The notes: generated from the letters alone by a model not told the origin. 64,000 nucleotides of DNA from Micrococcales bacterium 72-143 (GCA_001898835.1 MKVM01000005.1:62001-126000), one strand, 5' to 3'; shown: positions 17,944 to 26,243, counted from the stretch's first letter. Program-made: numbers and translations.

Positions 17944-18248
17944 GAGGTCTCACTCCTTGCTGCCGCGATACGCGCGGCACTACATCGGAGCAGGAGCGGG
18001 CAGGAAGGGCGAGGCGCGCGCAGGTGCCGCGCGCCGACCGCCTGGATCTGGTCAACAGTAGAAGGGCTCCGACCGCACCCGCGGGCCGCGGGGTTCGGAG
18101 AACCACCACCGGTGACCAGCTTCGTGCCGGCCTGCTCCGGATCAACCCCGTCGTGCATGCGCACAACGGGACAGCCGCCGGATGGCGGCCGCAACCATGC
18201 TAGCAGGAGGGGGCTTCGCGGGGCCCGTCGGCACGCGGGCGAGTCGAC
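17944..18248 (-). other. Gene-free pnp upstream region and leader
   Basis: About 305 bases with no convincing gene. Read towards pnp it holds a TAGCAT -10-like hexamer (18197-18202), an imperfect stem CCCGT..GTGC/GCAC..ACGGG at 18147-18170, a second candidate -10 (TACTGT near 18053) and, just before the ribosome-binding site, a GCCGCG/CGCGGC hairpin at 17962-17978. Leaders with a hairpin processed by RNase III are known for pnp in other bacteria, so autoregulation is possible but unproven here. Confidence 0.4.
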
Positions 18249-18851
18249 TCAGCCCGCGTAGGGTTGGGCGCCCGGCCCGCAGTCCAGGCGTGCCGCAAGG
18301 ACGGTGTCGACCACGTCCGGCCGGCCCAGGTCGGCCACGGCGTAGTAGTTCATCCACGGCGCCTGGCTTTCCGAGAGGTAGTCCGAGGGCTTCGGCACAT
18401 ACCCGTCGACGCCGTGCTCCGCAACACACGGCAGCATCCAACGCCAGCCGATGTCGGCGAGCAGCATGCGCTCCGCCGGGGTGTCGACGTACTCACCTCC
18501 CGCGAAGACCGCCGCATTCGGGTCCTCGATCCGGTACCGCGCGAGGCAGTCGTCGATCGCCGACTCGTACGCGTGGGTCTCCTCCTCCGTCAGGTCCGAT
18601 TCGATCACCTCGACGCGCCCGCGCTCGTCGACGACCTCCGTGGAGACCGCCATGCTCCCCGCGGTCGAGGGGGTCTCCGTCCAGCACACGGAGAACACCG
18701 TCCACGCGATGTCGGCGGGGATCACCTCGGACCGCTCCGGTCGCACGATCGGGCGCGAGCCCTGCACGGCCAGCACCGCGATCGCGACGATCGCCGTGGC
18801 GGCCACGAGGACGGCGCCCGTCCACATCGTGATCCGTTCGGCGCGCCGCAT
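18249..18851 (-). CDS. Membrane-anchored protein with four conserved cysteines (paralogue 1)
   Basis: A 200-residue protein of no family I recognise. It has one N-terminal membrane anchor (about residues 8-30) and an exported domain. Compared with the tandem paralogue immediately upstream, four cysteines are conserved in the contexts VFSVC, DDCLARY, LPCVAEHG and DCGPGAQPY, which suggests two disulfides outside the cell. A -10-like CAGAAT lies 6 bases before ATG 18851, in a block of sequence shared with the paralogue (GGCAGAATGGCGGG). Function is unknown. Confidence 0.75.
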   Translation of the reverse strand: MRRAERITMWTGAVLVAATAIVAIAVLAVQGSRPIVRPERSEVIPADIAWTVFSVCWTETPSTAGSMAVSTEVVDERGRVEVIESDLTEEETHAYESAIDDCLARYRIEDPNAAVFAGGEYVDTPAERMLLADIGWRWMLPCVAEHGVDGYVPKPSDYLSESQAPWMNYYAVADLGRPDVVDTVLAARLDCGPGAQPYAG

Positions 18852-18883
18852 CCCGCCATTCTGCCGCGATCGGTGGGCGACGC

Positions 18884-19474
18884 TCACGAGTCGTAGGGCT
18901 GGTAGCCGGGGCCGCAGGCCAGGCGCGCCTCGATGAGCGCGTCGATTCCGACACCGAAGTCCTGGTAGTACCCATACCAGGGAACGGCCCGGTCGGTGAA
19001 GTAGTCGCGGAGCGTCGGAACCCGATCCGGGAGGATGCCGTGACCCTCGAGGCACGGCAGCAGCCAGCGCTGCGCCACATCGTAGGAGAGCAGGCGCTCC
19101 GCATCCGAGCCGAGGGAGTTGCCCGAGCGGGTGAGACGCTCGTCCTCGACGGGGTAGCGCGCGAGGCAGTCGTCGGCGGCCGCCTCGAAGCTCGCGATCT
19201 CCTCGGGAGACGCCGCCGAGTCCATGACCTCGACGCGCATCCGGTGGTTCTCGACGCTCATGGCGATGCCGGCGTCGAAGATCGGCGAGGGCACCCCGGT
19301 GTAGATGCACGAGGAGTAGATCGCCCAGATCAGCTCCGAGGGGAGGAGCTCCGGACGCGGGCGCGTCTCGGCCTCGCGCGCGCCGTGGACTGTCAGGGTC
19401 GCGGCAGAGACGGCGACCGCCGCCATGACGAGCGCGGCACCCGTCCGCATCGTGACCCGCTCAGCCCGCCGCAT
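18884..19474 (-). CDS. Membrane-anchored protein with four conserved cysteines (paralogue 2)
   Basis: A 196-residue paralogue of the next gene downstream, 32 bp away. Both begin MRRAER, have one membrane anchor (about residues 10-30), and share SSC, DDCLARYPVED, LPCLEGHG and ACGPGYQPY. The region just before the start codon is nearly identical in both genes, including the CAGAAT -10-like box, so the duplication included the promoter. Low identity in the middle (about residues 60-90) shows it is not recent. Function is unknown; an exported binding or redox-structural role is a guess. Confidence 0.75.
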   Translation of the reverse strand: MRRAERVTMRTGAALVMAAVAVSAATLTVHGAREAETRPRPELLPSELIWAIYSSCIYTGVPSPIFDAGIAMSVENHRMRVEVMDSAASPEEIASFEAAADDCLARYPVEDERLTRSGNSLGSDAERLLSYDVAQRWLLPCLEGHGILPDRVPTLRDYFTDRAVPWYGYYQDFGVGIDALIEARLACGPGYQPYDS

Positions 19475-19492
19475 CCCGCCATTCTGCCGGGA

Positions 19493-21475
19493 TCAGCGGA
19501 TGCGGTACCCGCCCCGCACCGGCACGTCGCCCGGCAGGATCGGCACCAGCTCGTCGTGCTTCGCGACGCGGCCGTCGCCCGCCGTGCGCCCGCGGATGCG
19601 CCGCGCGGCCCAGGGACGCACGTGCGCCCACAGCCAGCGGGCATGCGAGAGCGGCTCGTCGTCGGGTCCCGGCTCCTCGTCGTGCATCGCGGCCTCGAGG
19701 CCCGCGAGCTCGGCGGCGCCCGCGAGGCCGAGCGTCTCCGCTGCGGCGTAGGAGAGCATCCGGTGCCCCCGGGAGCTCAGGTGCACGCGGTCGCCCGCCC
19801 ACATCCGCGGGTCGACGAGGTCGAGCTCGGTCGCCGGGTCCAGGAAGAGCGCGCCGCACTCCCGGGCACGTCGGCGCAGCTCGCGTGCGAACACGAGCGT
19901 GCGATCGTGCAGCGCACGCAGGTAGCCGCGCGGCGGCGCGAACGGTGCCACGACGAGCACCTCGCACCCGGCGTCGCGAGCGCGATCCACCCCATCGGCC
20001 AGTCGGCGGGCCAGCTCGAGCGTCGGAGCGCCGACCCGGACGAGGTCGTTGGCGCCGACGAGCACCGTGACGAGCTCGGCACCCAACTCCAGGGCGCGCG
20101 GCAGCTGGTGCTCCACGACATCCGCGACCCGGCGGCTACGCACGGCGAGGTTGCCGTAGTGCAGCGGCTCGCGCCGCCCGTCGGCGTGCGCGAGCAGCAG
20201 CGCGAGCCGGTCGGTCCATCCGCGGTAGTCCCCCGGCGCCTGGCGGGAGGTGTCGCACAGCCCCTCGGTGAGGGAGTCGCCGACCGCGGCGAAGCGCGCG
20301 ACGCGAACGACGGACGCGGTCGGCCGTGCACCGGCGAGCCGCTCCGCGCTCGTCACCGGAGCTGCCCCGCGCAGGGCGATCGCCGCCCGGTAGTGGCCGA
20401 GCAGTTCGTCCCCGAGCGCCGCCCAGCTGCGGCCCGCGACCGCCTGGCGGGCCGCCGCCGAGAAGGCGCGACGCTTCGCGGCATCCCCCGCGAGGTCGGC
20501 GACACGGGCCCGGAGGTCGGCGAGGTCGCCCGGTCGGTACAGCCACCCGGTGCGGCCGCTGTCGACGAGATCGCGCGGGCCGCCACGGCCGGTCGCCACG
20601 ACGGGCACACCGCTCGCGAGCGCCTCCTGCACGGTCTGGCAGAACGTCTCGCTCTCGCCGGGATGAACGAAGAGGTCGAGGCTCGCGACGTCGACGGCGA
20701 GCTCGTCTCCCCCGCGGAAGCCGAGAAAGGCGGCGCCTGGGAGCATCCCCTCGAGCCGGGCGCGGTCCGGGCCGTCGCCGATGACGACGATCCGGACGCC
20801 CGGCAGGTCGATGAGCGCCGCCAGATCCTCCACCTGCTTCTCGGGTGCGAGCCGACCGACATAGCCCACGAGGATCTCACCGCGGGGGGCGAGCTCGGCG
20901 CGGCGCGCGGGGTCGCGCCTGCCGGGGTTGAATCGCTCGGCGTCGACGCCGCGGGCCCAGCGACGCACGCGCGGCACGCCGAGAGCTGCAAGGTCGTCCG
21001 CGGCGGCCGTCGACGGCGCGAGCGTGAGGGTCGCGCGCGCGTGCAGGCGAGCGACGTGCCGCCCGAGCTCCGCCTCCGCCACGGGGATGCCGTAGCGCGC
21101 CGCATACGCGGGGATGTCGGTCTGGTAGACGGCGACCGTCGGGATGCCGAGCCGCTCGGCCGCGCGGAGCGCCTGCCAGCCGAGCAGGAACGGCGAAGCG
21201 AGATGCACGACGTCGGGGGCGAAGTCGCGGAGCAGCGCCTCGAGCCGCGCGGTCGAGGCGACCACGACGCGTACCTGCGGATAGCCGGGAAGCGGCACCG
21301 AGCGGACGAGCTCGAGATCTGCGCCCCGCAGCTCCGGTGGTGACCCGCCGCTCCGCGGCGCGATCACGAGCGTCTCGTGGTCGCCGCGCTCCAGATGGCG
21401 GATCACCTGGAGCAGCGAATGGGTGACCCCGTTCATGTGCGGGAGGAAGGACTCGGCGATCAGCGCGACTCTCAC
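19493..21475 (-). CDS. Fused GT4 glycosyltransferase - SGNH hydrolase
   Basis: A single 660-residue reading frame with two enzymes. Residues 1-370 are a GT-B glycosyltransferase of family 4: ALIAESFLPHMNGVTHSL, donor-site LVGYVGRLAPEKQVEDL and the PGESETFCQTVQEALASGVP motif with the E-x7-E glutamates. Residues 390-600 are an SGNH/GDSL hydrolase: GDSLTEG (block I), VLVGANDL (block III) and DRVHLSSRGH (block V, Asp and His). The pair could glycosylate and deacylate or acylate a cell-envelope glycolipid; that is inference. GTG 21475 gives the normal GT4 N-terminus; GTG 21523 is an alternative. Confidence 0.85.
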   Translation of the reverse strand: MRVALIAESFLPHMNGVTHSLLQVIRHLERGDHETLVIAPRSGGSPPELRGADLELVRSVPLPGYPQVRVVVASTARLEALLRDFAPDVVHLASPFLLGWQALRAAERLGIPTVAVYQTDIPAYAARYGIPVAEAELGRHVARLHARATLTLAPSTAAADDLAALGVPRVRRWARGVDAERFNPGRRDPARRAELAPRGEILVGYVGRLAPEKQVEDLAALIDLPGVRIVVIGDGPDRARLEGMLPGAAFLGFRGGDELAVDVASLDLFVHPGESETFCQTVQEALASGVPVVATGRGGPRDLVDSGRTGWLYRPGDLADLRARVADLAGDAAKRRAFSAAARQAVAGRSWAALGDELLGHYRAAIALRGAAPVTSAERLAGARPTASVVRVARFAAVGDSLTEGLCDTSRQAPGDYRGWTDRLALLLAHADGRREPLHYGNLAVRSRRVADVVEHQLPRALELGAELVTVLVGANDLVRVGAPTLELARRLADGVDRARDAGCEVLVVAPFAPPRGYLRALHDRTLVFARELRRRARECGALFLDPATELDLVDPRMWAGDRVHLSSRGHRMLSYAAAETLGLAGAAELAGLEAAMHDEEPGPDDEPLSHARWLWAHVRPWAARRIRGRTAGDGRVAKHDELVPILPGDVPVRGGYRIR

Positions 21476-21637
21476 GGGGTCAGGATCGCGCGGCGATGCG
21501 GCACACGAACGGCGCGCCCGCACCTCGTCGACAAGGATTCATCCGCGCGCCACCCGCCCGTCCCGCACCCCTCACGTCGGCGTCATCCCGTCGCCCGCGC
21601 GTCGGGCGCCGTTCATCCGGATGTGAGACAAGGAGAC

Positions 21638-22411
21638 ATGGATGCCTGGCTCGAGGCCGCGGCCGCCTCCCCGTGGCTGCTCGCCGTGCTGTTCGCCCTC
21701 GTCGTGGGCGACGCCTTCCTCGTCGTGCTGCCGAGCGAGACCCTGGTCGTCGCCCTCGGCGCGCTGGCCGCGTCGACCGGCCACCCCTCGCTGTGGCTCG
21801 TCGTGCCGGTCGCGGCGGTGGGCGCCGTCGTCGGCGACAGCGCCGTCGTGGCGCTCGGACGCGCCGTCGGCACCGATCGCTGGGGATGGCAGCGTCGCGG
21901 GCGCATCGGGCGCGCGATCGTGCGGGCCCGGGAGTTCGTCCTGCGGCGGCCCGCCACGCTCATCCTGACGGCGCGCTACATCCCGTTCGCCCGCATCGCC
22001 GTCAACCTGTCGGTGGGCGCGGCGCGGCTGCCGTGGAGCCGGTTCCTGCCCCTGTCGGCGCTGGCCGGCACCGCGTGGGCGCTCTACAACGTCGCGATCG
22101 GGGCGCTCTTCGGGGCCCTCTTCGCCGAGACGCCCTGGCTCGGGATCGTCGTGTCGGTGCCGGTCGCGGTCGCGATCGGCGCAACGGTGGATCTGCTGCT
22201 CGGCCGACGGTCGGCCTATGCTGGCGGGATGAGTTCCGACGAGAAGCCCGCCGCCGCGTCCGAGGACGTCAAGCGCAAGTTCCGTGAGGCGCTCGAGCGC
22301 AAGAAGCAGCAGTCGCAGGACCGCCCCGCGCACCTCGAGGGGGAGAGCGCGGTGCACGAGGCCCACAACAAGGCCGGCGGCAAGCGCGAGTTCCGCCGCA
22401 AGTCCGGCTGA
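21638..22411 (+). CDS. DedA family protein fused in frame to DUF5302
   Basis: Residues 1-197 are a DedA/VTT-domain membrane protein, a family involved in lipid flipping and membrane homeostasis: the core VLPSETLVVALGALAAS and the helical hairpin region ARYIPFARIAVNLSVGAARL are intact, with about five membrane segments. No stop codon follows; the frame runs on into 60 residues that match a small cytoplasmic DUF5302 protein (EDVKRKFREALERKK). ATG 21638 has AAGGAG 4 bases upstream. The DUF5302 part also has its own promoter-like signal, so a separate product is possible. Confidence 0.8.
   Translation: MDAWLEAAAASPWLLAVLFALVVGDAFLVVLPSETLVVALGALAASTGHPSLWLVVPVAAVGAVVGDSAVVALGRAVGTDRWGWQRRGRIGRAIVRAREFVLRRPATLILTARYIPFARIAVNLSVGAARLPWSRFLPLSALAGTAWALYNVAIGALFGALFAETPWLGIVVSVPVAVAIGATVDLLLGRRSAYAGGMSSDEKPAAASEDVKRKFREALERKKQQSQDRPAHLEGESAVHEAHNKAGGKREFRRKSG
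22229..22411 (+). CDS. DUF5302 protein (internal start within the DedA frame)
   Basis: A 60-residue, highly charged, probably helical protein of the small actinobacterial DUF5302 family; function unknown. Its ATG lies 6 bases after TATGCT (22217-22222), the same leaderless layout used by many genes here. The reading frame is continuous with the DedA gene upstream, so it may be made both as a DedA tail and on its own. DUF5302 proteins are normally free-standing, which favours the internal start. Confidence 0.65.
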   Translation: MSSDEKPAAASEDVKRKFREALERKKQQSQDRPAHLEGESAVHEAHNKAGGKREFRRKSG

Positions 22412-22425
22412 ACCGGGTCGGGCGC

Positions 22426-23322
22426 CTACTCGGCTGTCCGGCTGCGCCGCAGACGGAGCATCACGAGGCCGCACGCGAGCAGCGATCCGCCCGCGAGCGC
22501 CGCCCACGCCGTCGCGGCGGGATCGATCCCGCTGGCGGCGAGTGCGTTCCCGCTGCCAGCGCTCGGGTCGCCTGCTGTGCCTCCTGTGCCCCCAGTTCCC
22601 CCCGTGCCGCCGTTCGACGCCGCGACGATCGAGACGGAGGCGGCCCGCGTCGAGAGCTGTCCGTTGCCGCCGACGCCGTCGTTGCCGTAGCAGGTGACCT
22701 GGACGTTCAGCGTGTCGCCGACGGCGACCGCAGGGAACTCGGACGCGAGGAACGTCGCCGACCCCGTCGGCACCGGCTGGGTGTTCCGCCCGGACAGCTG
22801 CGTGTTCGTCGCGTCGGTGAGCCGCACGTTCGCGAAGCCCAGCGCCCATCCGGCGATCGGGGTCCCGCAGTCGTAGCCGATCAGGAGATCCGAGCCGAGC
22901 GTCACGGTGGCGGGCAACGTGATCGCCGTGCCGAGGTCGGGCTGGGTGTAGCTCTCGCTCACCGAGCCCATCGATGTGCTGCCGGCGAAACAGGTGAGGG
23001 TGAACACGACGGTCTGGCCGGTGCCGGCCCCGGTCGCGTACCAGCCCTCGTTCGTGAACGCGCCGGCCGTGAGGACGGCGACGCTCGCGGACACGGCCGT
23101 CGAGTAGCGCGGATCGATCCAGACGATGCTCGCGTTGTCGCTGCCCGTCGGGCAGTCCCCCGAGAAGTACATCGGGGCTGTCTCGCTGCCCGCAGCGGCG
23201 GGCACGAGGGCCAGCACGGGCGGGTCGGAGTAGGCGGCGGCCGGGCTCGCCGCAAGCACGCCTCCCCCGGCCAGCAGGGCCGCGAGCGCGACGACGGCGA
23301 GTCGGGGACGGATGCGGGACAC
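22426..23322 (-). CDS. Secreted protein with glycine-rich linker and C-terminal anchor
   Basis: A 298-residue exported protein. It has a signal peptide (about residues 1-30, ending ASPAAAYS), an exported body of two similar beta-rich parts with cysteine pairs (SGDCPTG, LTCFAG, YDCGTP, VTCYGN), a GGTGGTGGTGG linker near 240, and a C-terminal hydrophobic span followed by RLRRSRTAE. The LAASG sequence before the span resembles the LAXTG signal of class E sortases but has Ser for Thr. GTG 23322 has GGAGGAG 5 bases upstream. Role is unknown, perhaps surface adhesion or matrix. Confidence 0.75.
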   Translation of the reverse strand: MSRIRPRLAVVALAALLAGGGVLAASPAAAYSDPPVLALVPAAAGSETAPMYFSGDCPTGSDNASIVWIDPRYSTAVSASVAVLTAGAFTNEGWYATGAGTGQTVVFTLTCFAGSTSMGSVSESYTQPDLGTAITLPATVTLGSDLLIGYDCGTPIAGWALGFANVRLTDATNTQLSGRNTQPVPTGSATFLASEFPAVAVGDTLNVQVTCYGNDGVGGNGQLSTRAASVSIVAASNGGTGGTGGTGGTAGDPSAGSGNALAASGIDPAATAWAALAGGSLLACGLVMLRLRRSRTAE

Positions 23323-23412
23323 GGGTCTCCTCCGGATGGTCGAACGGTCTCGATCGACGCTAGAGAGCCGCGCCCGCAGCCGATATGGGGGTTCCGGTCT
23401 ACATCCGCGGAC

Positions 23413-24054
23413 TCACTCGCCGGCGAGGCCGCCGAGCAGGTGGCCGAACGAGCGGCCCTCGCCGAGGAACGCATCCGGGTCGAAGGGGTCGACCACCGCA
23501 CGGGGCTCGCGACGCGCGATCGCCTCGGCGAGCTCGCGGGCTCCCCGCTCGACGCGCGAGGCGAGCGGCCGCACCTCGTCGGCGCGGGCGCCCCAGTCGC
23601 TCGATGCGGCGAACACGCCCGTCGACACGGGCTCGGCGTGCAGGTAGGCGAACAGCGGGCGGATGGCGTAGTCGATCGCGAGCGAGTGGCGGGCGGTGCC
23701 GGCGTTCGCGCCGATCAGCACGGGCATCCCGGTGAGCGCGTCCGGGTCGATCACGTCGAAGAACGACTTGAACAGGCCCGAGTAGCTCGTGGAGAAGATC
23801 GGCGTGACGGCGATGAGCCCGTCGGCGGAGACCACCCGGTTGATGGCGTCCTCGAGCGCGGGCGGCGCGAAGCCGGCGAGCAGGTTGTTGGTGATGTCGT
23901 GCGCGAGCTCGCGCAGCTCGACCACGTCGACCTCCGCCTCGATGCCGCGGGCGCGGAGCTCGCCGACGGTCGCCTGGGCGAGGCGGTCCGCGAGCATGCG
24001 CGTCGAGGAGGGGTTCGAGAGGCCGGCGCTGACGACGGCGATGCGGCGGGTCAT
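23413..24054 (-). CDS. NAD(P)H-dependent FMN reductase, CE1759 (LLM-duo) type
   Basis: A 213-residue flavodoxin-fold reductase that supplies reduced flavin to a partner oxygenase. The flavin-site elements VSAGLSNPSSTRMLADRL at the N-terminus and AVTPIFSTSYSGLFKSFFDV near residue 85 fit the CE1759 family. Its ATG overlaps the stop of the upstream LLM oxidoreductase gene (ATGA, 24051-24054), so the two-component system is translationally coupled. Confidence 0.88.
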   Translation of the reverse strand: MTRRIAVVSAGLSNPSSTRMLADRLAQATVGELRARGIEAEVDVVELRELAHDITNNLLAGFAPPALEDAINRVVSADGLIAVTPIFSTSYSGLFKSFFDVIDPDALTGMPVLIGANAGTARHSLAIDYAIRPLFAYLHAEPVSTGVFAASSDWGARADEVRPLASRVERGARELAEAIARREPRAVVDPFDPDAFLGEGRSFGHLLGGLAGE

Positions 24055-25289
24055 CGTGCGTTCTCCTTCTGGGTGGCGGCCGGGCCGAAGGCCGAGCCGC
24101 TGGTCGCGGGCGGGGCCGCGATGGGGGTGTCCTGGTAGGGGCCGCCGACCGTCAGGTTGTTGCCACCGGCCGAGGTCGGGCGCGCCTGGCGGGCGGGGCC
24201 GTCGCCGTACACGGCCGCGACGCGCGCGGCGTGCGTCGGCGCATCCGGCACCTCGGCGGGACGGTTCTCGGCGAGCTCCCGCCGGAGCACGGGAACGACC
24301 TCGCCGCCCAGGAGGTCGAGCTGCTCGAGCACGGTCTTCAGCGGCAAGCCCGCGTGGTCGACGAGGAACAGCTGGCGCTGGTAGTCGCCGTAGTGGTCGC
24401 GCATCGCCGCGTAGCGGTCGATCACCTGCTGGGGCGAGCCGACCGTGAGCGGCGTGAGCTCCTGGAACTCCTCGAGCGAGGGTCCGTGGCCGTAGACGGG
24501 TGCGTTGTCGAAGTACGGGCGGAACGCGGCGACCGCATCCTGCGAGTTCTTCGCCATGAACGCCTGGCCGCCGAGTCCGACGATCGCCTGCTCGGGGGTT
24601 CCGTGACCGTAGTGGGCGTAGCGCTGGCGGTAGAGGGTGATGAGGCGCTGGTAGTGCTCCTTGGGCCAAAAGATGTTGTTCGCGAAGAAGCCGTCGCCGT
24701 AGTACGCCGCCTGCTCGGCGATCTCGGGGGTGCGGATCGAGCCGTGCCAGACGAAGGGGGCGACGCCGTCGAGGGGCCGCGGGGTCGCGGTGAAGCCCTG
24801 CAGGGGCGTGCGGAACGTGCCCTCCCAGTCGACGACGTCCTTCTCCCACAGCTCGCGCAGCAGGGCGTAGTGCTCGATCGCGAGCGGCAGCCCCTGCCGG
24901 ATGTCCTGGCCGAACCACGGATACACGGGGCCGGTGTTGCCGCGCCCCATGACGAGGTCGACGCGGCCGCCCGTGAGGTGCTGCAGCATCGCGTAGTCCT
25001 CCGCGATCTTCACCGGGTCGTTGGTCGTGATGAGGGTCGTCGCGGTCGACAGGATGAGGTTCGTCGTCTGCGCGCCGATGTAGGCGAGCGTCGTCGTGGG
25101 CGAGCTGGAGAAGAACGGCGGGTTGTGGTGCTCGCCGATGGCGAAGACGTCGAGACCGACCTCCTCCACGTGCTTCGCGATCGTGACGATGTCGCGGATG
25201 CGCTGCGCCTCGCTCGGCGTCTCGCCCGTCGTGGGGTCGCGCGTGATGTCGCTCACGCTGAAGATGCCGAACTGCATCTGGCTGCTCAT
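24051..25289 (-). CDS. LLM class flavin-dependent oxidoreductase, CE1758 (LLM-duo) type
   Basis: A 412-residue luciferase-like monooxygenase, the oxygenase half of a two-component flavin system; its substrate is unknown. The TIM-barrel core is recognisable in VFAIGEHHNPPFFSSSPTT, GGRVDLVMGRGNTGPVYPWF and the C-terminal substrate-cap region. The last 60 residues are a Pro/Ala/Gly-rich tail. ATG 25289 (MSSQMQFGIF) is the family-like start, although GAGGAG lies 12 bases upstream, a long spacing. A palindrome just upstream may control the pair. Confidence 0.88.
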   Translation of the reverse strand: MSSQMQFGIFSVSDITRDPTTGETPSEAQRIRDIVTIAKHVEEVGLDVFAIGEHHNPPFFSSSPTTTLAYIGAQTTNLILSTATTLITTNDPVKIAEDYAMLQHLTGGRVDLVMGRGNTGPVYPWFGQDIRQGLPLAIEHYALLRELWEKDVVDWEGTFRTPLQGFTATPRPLDGVAPFVWHGSIRTPEIAEQAAYYGDGFFANNIFWPKEHYQRLITLYRQRYAHYGHGTPEQAIVGLGGQAFMAKNSQDAVAAFRPYFDNAPVYGHGPSLEEFQELTPLTVGSPQQVIDRYAAMRDHYGDYQRQLFLVDHAGLPLKTVLEQLDLLGGEVVPVLRRELAENRPAEVPDAPTHAARVAAVYGDGPARQARPTSAGGNNLTVGGPYQDTPIAAPPATSGSAFGPAATQKENAR

Positions 25290-25316
25290 GGTGGCTTCCG
25301 TCTCCTCGGGATTTCT

Positions 25317-25328
25317 ATGCATTTGCAT
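25317..25328. promoter_or_regulatory. ATGCA/TGCAT palindrome upstream of the LLM pair
   Basis: ATGCA-TT-TGCAT is a perfect short inverted repeat in an unusually A/T-rich patch (25311-25340) between the LLM oxidoreductase and thioredoxin genes. Its position about 30 bp before the LLM start fits an operator. No regulator gene is adjacent. Confidence 0.35.
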
Positions 25329-25409
25329 TGATATCGGATGAAACCGAGCGCACACCGGGAGTATTCCCGCCACCCGGCGCCGAGATCGCCGCTCCCCTAG
25401 CCTGGTGAC

Positions 25410-25793
25410 ATGGCAACCGTCGAGCTCAGCGAGAAGACCTTCGAGAACACCGTGCTGGAGGGCGATATCGTGCTCGTCGACTTCTGGGCCGCGTGGTGCG
25501 GACCGTGCCAGGCATTCGGCCCCGTCTTCGAGGCTGCCAGCGAGAAGCACCCCGACATCACCTTCGCGAAGGTCGACACGGATGCCGAGCAGGCGCTCTC
25601 CGCCGCCCTCAACATCCGCTCCATCCCGACCCTCATGGCGTTCCGCGACGGCATCGGCGTCTTCGCCCAGGCGGGCGCCCTGCCGGGGCACGTGCTCGAG
25701 GACCTCATCGGGCAGATCCGCGGCCTCGACATGGACGAGGTGCGCGCCCAGATCGCCTCCGCGCAGGACGAGCTCAACGCTCCCGCTACTTGA
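25410..25793 (+). CDS. Thioredoxin
   Basis: Cytoplasmic 127-residue thioredoxin that reduces protein disulfides. The active site DFWAAWCGPCQAF lies near residues 25-37 and the cis-proline in IRSIPTLMAF near residue 75; there is no signal peptide. A C-terminal helix (about 105-127) is longer than in E. coli TrxA. ATG 25410 lies 7 bases after TAGCCT, a leaderless layout. It is divergent from the LLM pair and overlaps the convergent gene by 8 bp. Confidence 0.92.
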   Translation: MATVELSEKTFENTVLEGDIVLVDFWAAWCGPCQAFGPVFEAASEKHPDITFAKVDTDAEQALSAALNIRSIPTLMAFRDGIGVFAQAGALPGHVLEDLIGQIRGLDMDEVRAQIASAQDELNAPAT

Positions 25794-26214
25794 GCGCCCC
25801 CATGAGGAGCACCACCCGGTAGCCCTCGCGCTTCTGGTCGATGCGCACGGGGATGCGCGCCTTGACGCCCTTGTCGTCGAGGCGTCGCAGGTTCTCGTCG
25901 ACGACCGACTCCAGCCCGCGGGGCACCATCCCGACGGGACCGCTCACGCGGCGCCCCGTGAACAGCCGCACCTCGATCGGCGCATCCTGCCCCTCCGCCT
26001 GAACGGTACGGGGCGAGATCGCCGTCTCGAAGCTCGAGTCGCCCGACTCGACGAGGCTCCGCAGCTCCTCCTGGTAGGGGTCGGAGTTCGCGAGCACGAT
26101 CGTGACGCGCTTGTTGCGGGGCGTGAGGTTGTAGACGTAGTCGTCGAAGCTTCCGAAGCCGCGATCCTCCCGCGGCAGGCTCGTGTCGACGCCGCGGCGG
26201 CGGAAAAGACCCAT
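25786..26214 (-). CDS. Conserved protein of unknown function
   Basis: A 142-residue soluble protein with no family I can name. It has a basic N-terminus (MGLFRRRG), no membrane segments, and an alternating alpha/beta pattern (RVTIVLANSDPYQEELRSLV; APIEVRLFTGRRVSGPVGMV) suggesting a compact domain. A TAGGAT -10 box lies 6 bases before ATG 26214, so it is probably leaderless and monocistronic. G/C bias at third positions supports a real gene. Confidence 0.7.
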   Translation of the reverse strand: MGLFRRRGVDTSLPREDRGFGSFDDYVYNLTPRNKRVTIVLANSDPYQEELRSLVESGDSSFETAISPRTVQAEGQDAPIEVRLFTGRRVSGPVGMVPRGLESVVDENLRRLDDKGVKARIPVRIDQKREGYRVVLLMGALK

Positions 26215-26243
26215 GCGGCGATCCTACGGGTGGGTGCGCGCGC

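Noticed and set aside
18147-18170. Imperfect stem upstream of pnp as a riboswitch
   Set aside because: No conserved riboswitch core is visible; it is noted only as part of the pnp leader.
15682-18261. 859-residue plus-strand frame over pnp
   Set aside because: Antisense to a complete PNPase, with repetitive Asp/Val/Leu/Arg composition and no recognisable domain.
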